Position numbers and translations under genes: made by a program. Below, one piece after another: positions 37,328-44,293 of a stretch of 44,293 bases of DNA. The notes beneath the pieces were generated by a model that saw only the letters and a program-made list of their open reading frames with translations, was not told where the DNA came from and made no database searches. How positions within the stretch are numbered: the first letter of the stretch is position 1; every line of letters starts with the position of its first letter. Origin of the DNA: Pseudomonas syringae pv. cilantro (GTDB lineage: Bacteria > Pseudomonadota > Gammaproteobacteria > Pseudomonadales > Pseudomonadaceae); NCBI RefSeq assembly GCF_001293775.1, contig NZ_LGLN01000014.1:7711-52003 (forward strand), written 5' to 3'.

Positions 37328-37807
37328 ATGACCGTTGCAGTAGATCAACCGGTTCCCGATTTTCAGGCACCCGCTACCAGTGGGCAGACAGTCGATCTGT
37401 CTGCACTCAAGGGTCAGCAGGTGGTGATTTATTTTTATCCGAAAGACAACACGCCCGGCTGCACCACGCAGGGCCAGGACTTTCGCGATCACGTCGCCAG
37501 TTTTCAGGCAGCCAACACGGTTGTGCTGGGCGTGTCCCGCGACAGCCTGAAGACCCACGAGAATTTCAAGGCCAAGCAGTCCTTCCCGTTCGAGCTGATC
37601 TCGGACAAGGACGAAGCCCTCTGCCAGCTGTTCGACGTCATCAAACTCAAGAAGCTGTACGGCAAGGAATACCTCGGCGTTGATCGCAGCACCTTTCTGA
37701 TCGACAAGGAAGGCGTGCTGCGTCAGGAATGGCGCGGCGTGAAGGTGCCAGGCCATGTTGCCGAAGTGCTGGCTCAGGCTGAAGCGCTGAACGCTAAGTC
37801 AAGCTGA
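37328..37807 (+). CDS. bcp: Peroxiredoxin Bcp (thiol peroxidase)
   Basis: A 159-residue thioredoxin-fold peroxidase. The peroxidatic cysteine is in TPGCTTQGQDFRD near residue 46. The second cysteine found five residues later in E. coli Bcp (CTTEAC) is absent here, so resolution must use a distant cysteine (one occurs in the ALCQLF segment) or an external thiol. AGGAG precedes the ATG. It is co-directional with gcvR at a nine-base gap. Confidence 0.9.
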   Translation: MTVAVDQPVPDFQAPATSGQTVDLSALKGQQVVIYFYPKDNTPGCTTQGQDFRDHVASFQAANTVVLGVSRDSLKTHENFKAKQSFPFELISDKDEALCQLFDVIKLKKLYGKEYLGVDRSTFLIDKEGVLRQEWRGVKVPGHVAEVLAQAEALNAKSS

Positions 37808-37819
37808 TCGGCCGATAAC

Positions 37820-37846
37820 CGCTGCGGCGCGCAGGGCGCCGCAGCG
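37820..37846. terminator. Strong bidirectional hairpin between bcp and the permease gene
   Basis: Perfect 11-bp arms CGCTGCGGCGC and GCGCCGCAGCG enclose GCAGG. It sits 12 bases after the bcp stop codon and directly beyond the end of the minus-strand permease gene, between convergent genes. Confidence 0.75.
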
Positions 37847-37849
37847 TTG

Positions 37850-38920
37850 TCAAAGCAAAGGCGCTACCGGCGGCTCATTGCGCGGCCAGGCGTCGAGCAC
37901 GGCCTTGAACAACGTGGCCAGCGGAATCGCAAAGAAAATCCCCCAGAAGCCCCACAGGCCGCCGAACAACAGAACGGCGCAGATGATCGCGACCGGGTGC
38001 AGATTGACCGCCTCGGAAAACAGCAGCGGCACCAGAACATTGCCGTCCAGCGCCTGGATGATCCCGTGGGCGATCATCAGATAGATGAATTGATCACCCC
38101 ACCCCCACTGAAACAATCCGATCAGCGCCACCGGCACGGTCACCACCACCGCACCGACATACGGCACGACCACCGATATGCCCACCAGCATTGCCAGCAA
38201 CGCAGCGTAATTAAGCCCGAGCGCGACGAAGGCGATGTAGGTCACGCCACCGCAGATAAAGATTTCAATGACTTTGCCACGGATGTAATTGGCGATCTGG
38301 CGTTTCATCTCGTCAGCCACACGATTGAGCAACGCACGCTCACGTGGCAAGTAGCCCCGCGCCCAGCGACCAATCATGTGCCGATCCTTGAGAAAGAAGA
38401 ACACCAGGATCGGCACCAGCACCAGATAGATCATCAGGTTGACCAGCACCGGCAGGCTGGACAGCGAAAACGTCAGCGCCAGCTGGCCGACTTTTCCGAC
38501 TTCGCCCCGCGCTACCTCGATCGCCAACAGAACCTGCTCATCGGAAACCAGATGCGGGTAGCGTTCCGGCAGCAACAGCAGCACCGACTGCCATTTGGCA
38601 AACATGCCAGGCAATTCGTTGAACAGCGTGATCATCTGATGCCAGAGCAGCGGCACCAGCACCAGCAGAAACACCAGCAATACGCCGACAAATAACGTAA
38701 ACACCAGACCGACAGCGGCCATCTCCGGCATTCTCAGCCGCTCCAGCAGGCTGACCAGGCCGTGCATCAGAAAGGCCAGGACCAACCCGGCCAAGACCGG
38801 GGCCAGCATCCCGCCCAGGGTCAGGACCAGGGTGAACGCCAGGACCAGCAAGACCGCCAGCACCACCGCCTCTTCGTCAGAGAAATAGCGTTGCATCCAG
38901 TTGCGAAGCACGTTGAACAT
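37850..38920 (-). CDS. AI-2E family transporter / PerM-like permease
   Basis: A 356-residue membrane protein with about eight helices: paired ones at residues 15-75, others around 150-170, 205-260 and 270-345. It belongs to the PerM/YhhT (AI-2 exporter-like) superfamily, whose substrates are poorly defined; autoinducer-2 export is known only for some members. AGGAAG precedes the ATG at 38920; the extended frame to 39064 runs into the TusA gene and lacks family features. Confidence 0.85.
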   Translation of the reverse strand: MFNVLRNWMQRYFSDEEAVVLAVLLVLAFTLVLTLGGMLAPVLAGLVLAFLMHGLVSLLERLRMPEMAAVGLVFTLFVGVLLVFLLVLVPLLWHQMITLFNELPGMFAKWQSVLLLLPERYPHLVSDEQVLLAIEVARGEVGKVGQLALTFSLSSLPVLVNLMIYLVLVPILVFFFLKDRHMIGRWARGYLPRERALLNRVADEMKRQIANYIRGKVIEIFICGGVTYIAFVALGLNYAALLAMLVGISVVVPYVGAVVVTVPVALIGLFQWGWGDQFIYLMIAHGIIQALDGNVLVPLLFSEAVNLHPVAIICAVLLFGGLWGFWGIFFAIPLATLFKAVLDAWPRNEPPVAPLL

Positions 38921-38954
38921 CAAACTTCCTTTTCGGAAAAATAGCGGCGGCGAA

Positions 38955-39206
38955 TCAGGCCTTGCGAAGCCAATAGCGATAAACGCCCGCATCGGCTTCT
39001 TCGTGTAAAAGCTCATGCCCGGCGAGCCTGGCAAACGTTCGAAAGTCACGCTGTGAGCCTGCATCGGTTGCGATCACTTTCAGCACCGCACCGCTGGCCA
39101 GACGATTGAGCTCCATCTTGGCTTTCAGCAGTGGCAGCGGACAATTAAGCCCACTGGCATCCAGCTCGGCATCACAAGCCGCAGGGCGTGCTACAGCGTC
39201 AGACAT
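38955..39206 (-). CDS. TusA-family sulfurtransferase
   Basis: An 83-residue protein with the CPxP motif in LNCPLPLLKAK (cysteine near residue 22), as in TusA/SirA-like sulfur carriers. GGGAG lies upstream of the ATG at 39206. It is 34 bp upstream of the permease gene and probably in one transcript with it. In P. aeruginosa the homologue beside nadA and bcp has been linked to molybdenum enzymes and nitrate respiration; whether that applies here is inference. Confidence 0.85.
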   Translation of the reverse strand: MSDAVARPAACDAELDASGLNCPLPLLKAKMELNRLASGAVLKVIATDAGSQRDFRTFARLAGHELLHEEADAGVYRYWLRKA

Positions 39207-39359
39207 TGATTCTCTCCCGGCAGACACATCAAATTACAAAGCAGCCTCGGCGATCAGGTCCGAAAAGGCATGCCGAACAGGCTGGCAAGAATACCTCACT
39301 CTGGTCAGCACGCCATTGAGCCAGCTACAGTACAGGTTCTTCTGACCAGAGCTTCGTGC

Positions 39360-40793
39360 ATGAATTTTTTGCGTCCCACACTGCTCACCCTCGCCTGCCT
39401 GTTCGCAACGCATGGCATGGCGGATGACCTGCCATCACTTGGCGACGCCAGCTCCTCGATTGTCTCCCCCGAACAGGAGCATCGTCTCGGCCGCGCGTGG
39501 CTGGGCCTGCTACGCGGCCAGGTGGGCCAATTGTCGGACCCGCAACTCAAGGACTATGTAGAGACGACTGTCTATCGGCTGGCCGAAACCAGTCAGGTGC
39601 AGGACCGCCGACTTGAATTCATTCTGATCAACAGCCCGCAACTCAATGCCTTTGCCGCGCCCGGCGGCATCATCGGCGTCAACGGCGGCCTGTTTCTCAA
39701 CGCCCAGACCGAAGGTGAATACGCCTCGGTGCTGGCCCACGAACTGGCGCACTTGTCACAACGACACTTCGCCAGGGGCATAGAAGCTCAACAACGCATG
39801 CAGGTGCCGGTAATGGCCGCAATGCTGGCAGGCATCGTCATGGCCGCAGCAGGCGCCGGTGACGCCGGGATCGCTGCCATCGCCGGCTCGCAGGCTGCCG
39901 CCATTCAGGAACAGCGCCGCTTTTCGCGCCAGAACGAGCAGGAAGCCGACCGTATCGGCATCCTCAATCTGGAAAAGGCAGGCTATGACCCACGCAACAT
40001 GCCGACCATGTTCGAGCGTCTCATGCGCCAGTACCGCTTTGACGCCAGGCCGCCGGAGTTTCTGCTGACTCACCCGGTCAGCGAATCGCGTATCGCCGAC
40101 ACCCGCAACCGCGCCGAGCAAGCCAAACCCGGCGGCAAGGAAGACAGCCTGCTGTATCAGTTGATGCGCGCCCGCGTCGCACTGATTTATGAGGAAACAC
40201 CGGGCATCGCCGCCAAACGCTTCCGCGCTCAACTGGTTGAAAACCCGAACTCCGACGCTGCGCGCTACGGGCTGGCCATTGCACAGATAAAGAGCGGACA
40301 GCTCAACGAAGCAAGGGAAGGCCTCAAGCCGCTGCTCGAAAAAGCGCCCAATGACATCACCTACAACCTGACGCAGATCGATCTGGACATCACCAACAAC
40401 CGGCTGGCAGACGCGCAGCAGCGGGTCGATCGCATGCTGACGCTGTATCCGGGCAATTATCCGCTCAACAATGTGCGCATCGACGTACTGCTCAAGCAAA
40501 ACCGCACTGCCGAAGCCGAAAAAAGCCTGGAAGCATTACTGAAGACGCGCCCGGACGATCCGGACATCTGGTATGTCGTGGCGGAAACCCGTGGCTTGAA
40601 TGGCAACACCGTAGGCCTGCATCAGGCACGCGCCGAGTATTTCGCACTGGTTGGCGATTTTCGTCAGGCGATCCAGCAACTTGACTTCGCCAAACGTCGC
40701 GCCGCCAACAATTTTCAGTTGGCGTCGCGCATCGATGCCCGGCAAAAGGACTTGATGGAGCAAGAACGCATGGTCAAGGAGATGATGAACTGA
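39360..40793 (+). CDS. bepA: M48 family periplasmic metallopeptidase, BepA/YfgC-like
   Basis: A 477-residue protein. A signal peptide (about residues 1-21, ending HGMA) leads to an M48 zinc-protease domain with HELAHLSQRH and the third ligand in NEQEADRIG, then TPR repeats from about residue 290. BepA works with the Bam machinery and LptD in outer-membrane protein quality control. The start at 39360 is where the signal peptide begins. It ends ten bases before the convergent nadA stop. Confidence 0.88.
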   Translation: MNFLRPTLLTLACLFATHGMADDLPSLGDASSSIVSPEQEHRLGRAWLGLLRGQVGQLSDPQLKDYVETTVYRLAETSQVQDRRLEFILINSPQLNAFAAPGGIIGVNGGLFLNAQTEGEYASVLAHELAHLSQRHFARGIEAQQRMQVPVMAAMLAGIVMAAAGAGDAGIAAIAGSQAAAIQEQRRFSRQNEQEADRIGILNLEKAGYDPRNMPTMFERLMRQYRFDARPPEFLLTHPVSESRIADTRNRAEQAKPGGKEDSLLYQLMRARVALIYEETPGIAAKRFRAQLVENPNSDAARYGLAIAQIKSGQLNEAREGLKPLLEKAPNDITYNLTQIDLDITNNRLADAQQRVDRMLTLYPGNYPLNNVRIDVLLKQNRTAEAEKSLEALLKTRPDDPDIWYVVAETRGLNGNTVGLHQARAEYFALVGDFRQAIQQLDFAKRRAANNFQLASRIDARQKDLMEQERMVKEMMN

Positions 40794-40803
40794 TCATCCA
40801 CCT

Positions 40804-41862
40804 TCAAGCATTGCCAGCCTGACGCAAGCGTGCTGCCTGAGTGAAATCGAGCATGCGTTGCAACGGGCGCACTGCGTTGGGAATAAGCGCAGGATCAACG
40901 AAGATCTCGTTACTGCCCTCGCGCAGGCATTGCAGGGTGCGCTCGAGCGTGTTCATCGCCATCCACGGGCAATGCGCGCAACTGCGGCAGGCAGCACCGT
41001 TGCCCGCAGTAGGCGCTTCGATGAAGATCTTGTCCGGGCACAGCTGCTGCATCTTGTAGAAGATGCCCCGATCCGTCGCGACGATAAACGTCTTGTTGGG
41101 CAAGCGCTGGGTAGCGGCAATCATCTGACTGGTAGAACCGACCACATCAGCCAGTTCAATGACCGCTTCGGGCGACTCCGGATGAACCAGAATCGCCGCC
41201 TCGGGATACAGCGCTTTCATGTCCGCCAACTGCTTGGATTTGAATTCCTCGTGGACGATGCAGGCACCGTCCCAGAGCAACATGTCCGCGCCGGTTTCAC
41301 GCTGGATGTAACGCCCCAGATGCTTGTCCGGTGCCCAGATGATTTTCTCGCCGTTGTCCATCAGGCTTTCGACGATCTCCAGCGCACAACCCGAGGTCAC
41401 TACCCAGTCTGCACGCGCTTTGACCGCCGCCGATGTATTGGCGTAGACCACAACGGTACGCTCCGGATGCTGATCGCAAAACGCGGAAAACTCATCGACC
41501 GGGCAGCCGACATCGAGCGAGCATGTAGCTTCCAGGGTTGGCATGAACACGCGCTTTTCCGGGTTGAGAATCTTGGCGGTCTCACCCATGAAGCGCACAC
41601 CGGCTACCAGTACGGTGCTGGCCGAGTGACTGTTGCTGAAGCGTGCCATTTCCAGAGAATCTGCTACGCAGCCGCCGGTTTCCTCGGCCAGCGCCTGAAT
41701 CTCGGGGTCGCAGTAGTAGTGAGCGACCATGACAGCGTCCTGCTTCTTCAGCTCGGTCGCAATCTCGGCACGAAAATGCGCCTGCTCTTCGGCGCTCAAC
41801 ACTTTGGGCTGCTTGGCATCGAGGTGCGCCTGCACCAGAAAGCGTTCGGAAATCTGTGTCAT
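40804..41862 (-). CDS. nadA: Quinolinate synthase A
   Basis: A 352-residue [4Fe-4S] enzyme that condenses iminoaspartate with dihydroxyacetone phosphate in NAD synthesis. Cluster cysteines are expected in [22 protein letters not shown] and [14 protein letters not shown]. The [10 protein letters not shown] and HPESPEAV segments are also typical. The length fits the family. The gene converges with bepA. Confidence 0.95.
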   Translation of the reverse strand: MTQISERFLVQAHLDAKQPKVLSAEEQAHFRAEIATELKKQDAVMVAHYYCDPEIQALAEETGGCVADSLEMARFSNSHSASTVLVAGVRFMGETAKILNPEKRVFMPTLEATCSLDVGCPVDEFSAFCDQHPERTVVVYANTSAAVKARADWVVTSGCALEIVESLMDNGEKIIWAPDKHLGRYIQRETGADMLLWDGACIVHEEFKSKQLADMKALYPEAAILVHPESPEAVIELADVVGSTSQMIAATQRLPNKTFIVATDRGIFYKMQQLCPDKIFIEAPTAGNGAACRSCAHCPWMAMNTLERTLQCLREGSNEIFVDPALIPNAVRPLQRMLDFTQAARLRQAGNA

Positions 41863-41923
41863 ATTTTCACGGGACCTGAAGGCGCCTGAGCGCGAGGAAC
41901 AAGTTTACACCCGAAAGACAGGC

Positions 41924-41951
41924 AATAAAAAAGCTGAAAAAAGGAAGCTTT
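41924..41951 (-). terminator. Weak terminator of the polysaccharide gene pair
   Basis: On the minus strand AAAGCT pairs with AGCTTT across a ten-base T-rich loop and is followed by a T-run (TTTTATT). It lies 60 bases past the acetyltransferase stop codon. Confidence 0.5.
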
Positions 41952-42010
41952 AATCCGCCAGGATGACTTAAACCACTTTCGCCAACCGCCCTGAAGAAGA
42001 GATCGACAGC

Positions 42011-42586
42011 CTACTTCTGCAAACGCCCCAATTGACTTTCGTCATAGGGAACCGACTCACTGACACGTCGGTTATAGAAGACCGTATTGGAAGGGATGCT
42101 TTTATTGACGAAGCTGCACGCCCCGACCACCACGTTATCGCCCAACTGGATATCGTCGGAGATGATGCAGGCATGGGCTTGAACCCTTACCCCGTCACCG
42201 ATGATCAGGCGCACTGTATCAGCATTGCCCTTTACCCCGATGGTGCACCCTTGCCAGATCCTGAAGTCCTTGCCGATGACCGCATAACAGGTGATGACGA
42301 TGCCGCTCAGGTGAGCGATCCACAGCCCTTCACCGATTTCGGCACCCAGCATGATCTCGACGTTGTACTTGCGGCTGATCTTTTCATTCAACAGCTTGGC
42401 TCGTCGCCGCCAGAATTTACTTTTGGACGTGTTGAACACATAAGCCAGTCGAAACCAGAACAGGTAACTGGATCGATTACTGCGCCGGCACTTCAAGTAC
42501 AGGCGTTTCCAGCTGAAAGACTTGTCCAGCCCGCCCAGGATCTCGATATGCCAAAAGCGCATGGCCTGCTTGAGGAGCCCGATCAT
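42011..42586 (-). CDS. Left-handed beta-helix acyltransferase (serine acetyltransferase-like)
   Basis: A 191-residue protein whose C-terminal half is a hexapeptide-repeat helix (repeats around GAEIGEGLWIAHLSGIVIT and IGDGVRVQAHACIISDDIQLG). The N-terminal half is basic with aromatic residues and resembles exopolysaccharide acetyltransferases more than CysE. It starts inside the stop codon of the ligase/polymerase gene (ATGA overlap), so the two are coupled. It probably O-acetylates a surface glycan. Confidence 0.78.
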   Translation of the reverse strand: MIGLLKQAMRFWHIEILGGLDKSFSWKRLYLKCRRSNRSSYLFWFRLAYVFNTSKSKFWRRRAKLLNEKISRKYNVEIMLGAEIGEGLWIAHLSGIVITCYAVIGKDFRIWQGCTIGVKGNADTVRLIIGDGVRVQAHACIISDDIQLGDNVVVGACSFVNKSIPSNTVFYNRRVSESVPYDESQLGRLQK

Positions 42587-43794
42587 GCGCTGGTCGCCTG
42601 CTGGTTTTTTGCATGCGCACGCGAGCCGTTCGACAGTATCAGGCCGATCGGGAGCCAGAACACCAGCCAGTAGACCCCGGGGCGGTTCATCACGGTGTGG
42701 TAGTCAAACAGGGCAGTCAGCAGCGCAAACAGGAATAACGGGAAGCCCACAGTGCCGAGAGGCGACGCGCGTAAACCCCGATTGAGCGAACGGACGAATA
42801 CCGCACCGATCATTCCCAGCAGAAGAATTGCACCGACGATCCCGTACTCGTAAAAGAACTGCAGATACAGATTGTGCGCCTGCTTGAAGCACTGCACGTT
42901 TGCAATACAGATATCGAAGCTTTTGCCGGCACCCGCACCGACCAGCCAGAAATCGCCCAGACGCGCCAGCCACTCGCTCCAGATAACGTCTCGAAGGCTT
43001 AACCCGCGGACTTTTTGCTCGAGCAGTACCGGCGAAAGCAACATGACAGCAAGAAGCAAAACACCCGCACTGACCGCGAGCCACTTTCTGGAGCGCGAAT
43101 CATTGTGCAGCAACACCGACGCTCCGATCGCTGCACCGTACCCAAGCCATACGCCTCGCGACAGCGTGCAATACATGTAGAGCGAGAGCGACAACACGCC
43201 CAGGCAAAAGACCAGCGTCACTGCGCAGCTATAGCGCCTGATGAGCAGTTGATGAACACCATAGACACCGAAGACCCCGTAAAACAGGGCAGCGACGATG
43301 GGGTTCTGAAAGTCGGCGTAATTCTCGTAACCCAGCTTGAACAGACGATCGCCGCTGAGCAAGTAATGTGAATCAACCATTATCAGGTGATAAGCGATGC
43401 TCGCGAAGGCCGCGACCGCTGCGATCACAAACAGCAGATTCAAGACTTTTTCCATGACGTCGCGACTCACCATCCAATGAATCGCGCCCAGGTACAACAT
43501 GATGTAAAGCGCAGTCTTGAACTGCTCGGAGCCTTTGATGATCGAGCCTTTGTTCAGCAGCGCAACCAACACGGTAAATACAAGCAGCGCCAGCAAAGGG
43601 ATGTATTGTCGACTGAGCAGCGGGGCTCGCCATTCATGACCGATCAGCAGCAGGATCAGCGCCGGGAGAAACAGCGTCAGGTTCGAGATGGTCGTACCTC
43701 GACTGCCGTCTGTGATGAAAAGCATCCCGCTTACATGAATCGTGAATCCTGCCACCAGCAAACAGAACAAATAACGCGATACCGTGGTTGTCAT
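42583..43794 (-). CDS. O-antigen ligase / Wzy-like polymerase family membrane protein
   Basis: A 403-residue protein with about 10-12 membrane helices and a large periplasmic loop near residues 235-310 (VWLGYGAAIGAS, then SEWLARLGDFWLVGAGAGKS and FKQAHNLYLQFFYEYG). The G-x-G-x-G stretch and following HN pair are typical of the Wzc/WaaL-like O-antigen ligase superfamily. It may polymerise or ligate a surface polysaccharide. AAGGG precedes the ATG at 43794. The unit has only these two genes, without glycosyltransferases, and ends next to a mobile-element boundary. Confidence 0.8.
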   Translation of the reverse strand: MTTTVSRYLFCLLVAGFTIHVSGMLFITDGSRGTTISNLTLFLPALILLLIGHEWRAPLLSRQYIPLLALLVFTVLVALLNKGSIIKGSEQFKTALYIMLYLGAIHWMVSRDVMEKVLNLLFVIAAVAAFASIAYHLIMVDSHYLLSGDRLFKLGYENYADFQNPIVAALFYGVFGVYGVHQLLIRRYSCAVTLVFCLGVLSLSLYMYCTLSRGVWLGYGAAIGASVLLHNDSRSRKWLAVSAGVLLLAVMLLSPVLLEQKVRGLSLRDVIWSEWLARLGDFWLVGAGAGKSFDICIANVQCFKQAHNLYLQFFYEYGIVGAILLLGMIGAVFVRSLNRGLRASPLGTVGFPLFLFALLTALFDYHTVMNRPGVYWLVFWLPIGLILSNGSRAHAKNQQATSA

Positions 43795-44061
43795 AGAGGC
43801 CCTTTGAAAACTTTCGCTCAACTGGCCCAAGCCAGCAGTCGGTGGTGCAATTCGTCAAAACCTGCGGTATCGCGCTCGTGAGCACAGCGCCTTTTGATGC
43901 CTGCGTGTCACATGCTTCGTCGCTTCATTCAGGTCGGCGATTCTACACTACGGCCGCAGCCAGCACCTTAACCAACCCCAAACTGAAAACAGACAGTGGC
44001 TGTAGGAAATGGCAATGGATTTGCTGCCGGGGAGCAGTCAGATGCTCAAGAAATCGGACGC
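43795..44061. other. Gene-free region before the tRNA-Lys remnant
   Basis: This holds the presumed promoter of the O-antigen ligase-like gene. I see no convincing reading frame or RNA gene. The A-run at 44062-44070 on the plus strand belongs to the terminator listed next. Confidence 0.5.
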
Positions 44062-44103
44062 AAAAAAAAACCTGGAAATCCGCATTTTCATGGGCCTTCC
44101 AGA
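44062..44103 (-). terminator. Rho-independent terminator of the former tRNA-Lys gene
   Basis: On the minus strand CTGGAA and TTCCAG pair around a 20-base loop and run straight into a T9 tract (the A-run at 44062-44070 on the plus strand). It begins ten bases past the CCA end of the tRNA-Lys remnant, where the terminator of a tRNA gene belongs. Confidence 0.7.
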
Positions 44104-44112
44104 TTTTAGAAA

Positions 44113-44161
44113 TGGTGGGTCGTGTGGGATTCGAACCTACGACCAATTGGTTAAAAGCCAA
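44113..44161 (-). pseudogene. 3' fragment of a tRNA-Lys(UUU) gene, att-site remnant
   Basis: Read on the minus strand, the sequence is the 3' part of tRNA-Lys: anticodon loop GGCTTTTAACC, variable region, T arm GGTTCGAATCC, acceptor strand and CCA. The 5' half (GGGTCGTTAGCTCAG...) does not follow; instead there is unrelated sequence after 44161. The T stem has a mismatched pair, as expected in a non-functional copy. It fits a displaced 3' end left by element integration. Confidence 0.85.
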
Positions 44162-44219
44162 TTGGCTTTTGCTGACATAAAAAAGCGGCACACTCGGATG
44201 GTGTGTTGATCGGTTCACG

Positions 44220-44246
44220 CAGCCTCTAATGTCCCCATTAGAGGCT
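44220..44246 (+). promoter_or_regulatory. Hairpin covering the ribosome-binding site of the ParA-like gene
   Basis: CAGCCTCTAATG begins the left arm; AGCCTCTAATG (44221-44231) and CATTAGAGGCT (44236-44246) pair perfectly around TCCC. The right arm contains GAGG, nine bases before the ATG at 44254, so the hairpin hides the likely Shine-Dalgarno. It could alternatively be a transcription terminator, since TTAT follows. Confidence 0.55.
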
Positions 44247-44253
44247 TTATACC

Positions 44254-44293
44254 ATGTTCGTAACCTCGCTTTTGTCCACCAAAGGTGGTGTCG
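44254..44293 (+). CDS. ParA/Soj-like ATPase, start only (cut by window edge)
   Basis: Thirteen codons are visible: MFVTSLLSTKGGV. STKGGV is the beginning of the deviant Walker A motif of ParA/MinD ATPases (normally KGGVGKTT). An in-frame stop at 44239 shows that the ATG at 44254 is the start. ParA/Soj genes lie at the tRNA-Lys end of PAPI-1/PPHGI-1-type integrative elements, where they help keep the excised circle. With 13 residues the family call is suggestive and the element type is inference. Confidence 0.6.
   Translation, partial: MFVTSLLSTKGGV

Noticed and set aside
44113..44190. An intact tRNA-Lys gene at the right edge
   Set aside because: Only the 3' 49 bases match; the D arm and 5' acceptor strand are missing and the T stem is mismatched.
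1..44293. CRISPR arrays or retron/DGR-type repeats
   Set aside because: No regularly spaced direct repeats, reverse transcriptase or cas-like gene was seen anywhere in the window.

Overview
The window is a Pseudomonas chromosome segment, most likely from the P. syringae complex. This rests on family recognition and gene order (dapA-bamC-MBL-purC, gcvR-bcp, nadA beside a tRNA-Lys site, cysK and lpxO neighbours, a chromosomal copAB pair) and on GC-rich Pseudomonas-style codon use. No database search was possible.

Layout. 0.2-9.1 kb: an MFS-acyltransferase fusion, a giant SLC5-type sensor kinase (CrbS/MxtR type), a lipid A hydroxylase-like gene (lpxO), cysK and a DUF748 protein. 9.2-10.4 kb: arsC behind a DUF4160/DUF2442 pair that resembles a toxin-antitoxin module. 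10.5-18.7 kb: MoxR ATPase plus VWA protein, a WbqC-like protein, small membrane proteins, a YafJ-type glutamine amidotransferase, oligopeptidase B, a cyclic-nucleotide-binding protein and an HNH protein. 18.9-21.6 kb: copper resistance copA-copB with overlapping genes. 21.7-30.2 kb: housekeeping genes (SPOUT RNA methyltransferase, YcgN, nitroreductase, 2-hydroxyacid dehydrogenase, ycgL-rnd), the lipid A phosphoethanolamine transferase gene eptA, and the malic enzyme gene maeA.

30.5-32.8 kb is an A+T-richer accessory patch immediately 3' of a tRNA-Ser(CGA) gene. It holds a GvpU-like gene, a Phd antitoxin, a ParE/RelE toxin split by a 99-bp MITE with a perfect CTAA target duplication, and the wreck of an IS5-family insertion sequence whose end abuts the toxin stop codon. 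Excising the MITE with one target copy restores an uninterrupted 110-residue toxin frame.

32.9-41.9 kb is conserved core: purC, an MBL hydrolase, bamC and dapA on the minus strand; gcvR and bcp on the plus strand; then a PerM-like permease, a TusA-like protein, an M48 protease and nadA. 42.0-43.8 kb is a two-gene polysaccharide unit (O-antigen ligase/polymerase-like protein and a left-handed-beta-helix acetyltransferase).

The right edge is a mobile-element boundary. A 49-bp 3' fragment of a tRNA-Lys gene, with its terminator still behind it, is followed by a hairpin and by the first 13 codons of a ParA/Soj-like ATPase. The geometry is that expected when an integrative element enters the 3' part of tRNA-Lys: displaced 3' fragment on the chromosome side, element to the right, rebuilt intact tRNA at the far end outside the window. 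The element is probably of the PAPI-1/PPHGI-1 kind. Cell-envelope functions recur through the window (acyltransferase, lpxO, eptA, bamC, M48 protease, O-antigen ligase), but they lie in separate transcription units.
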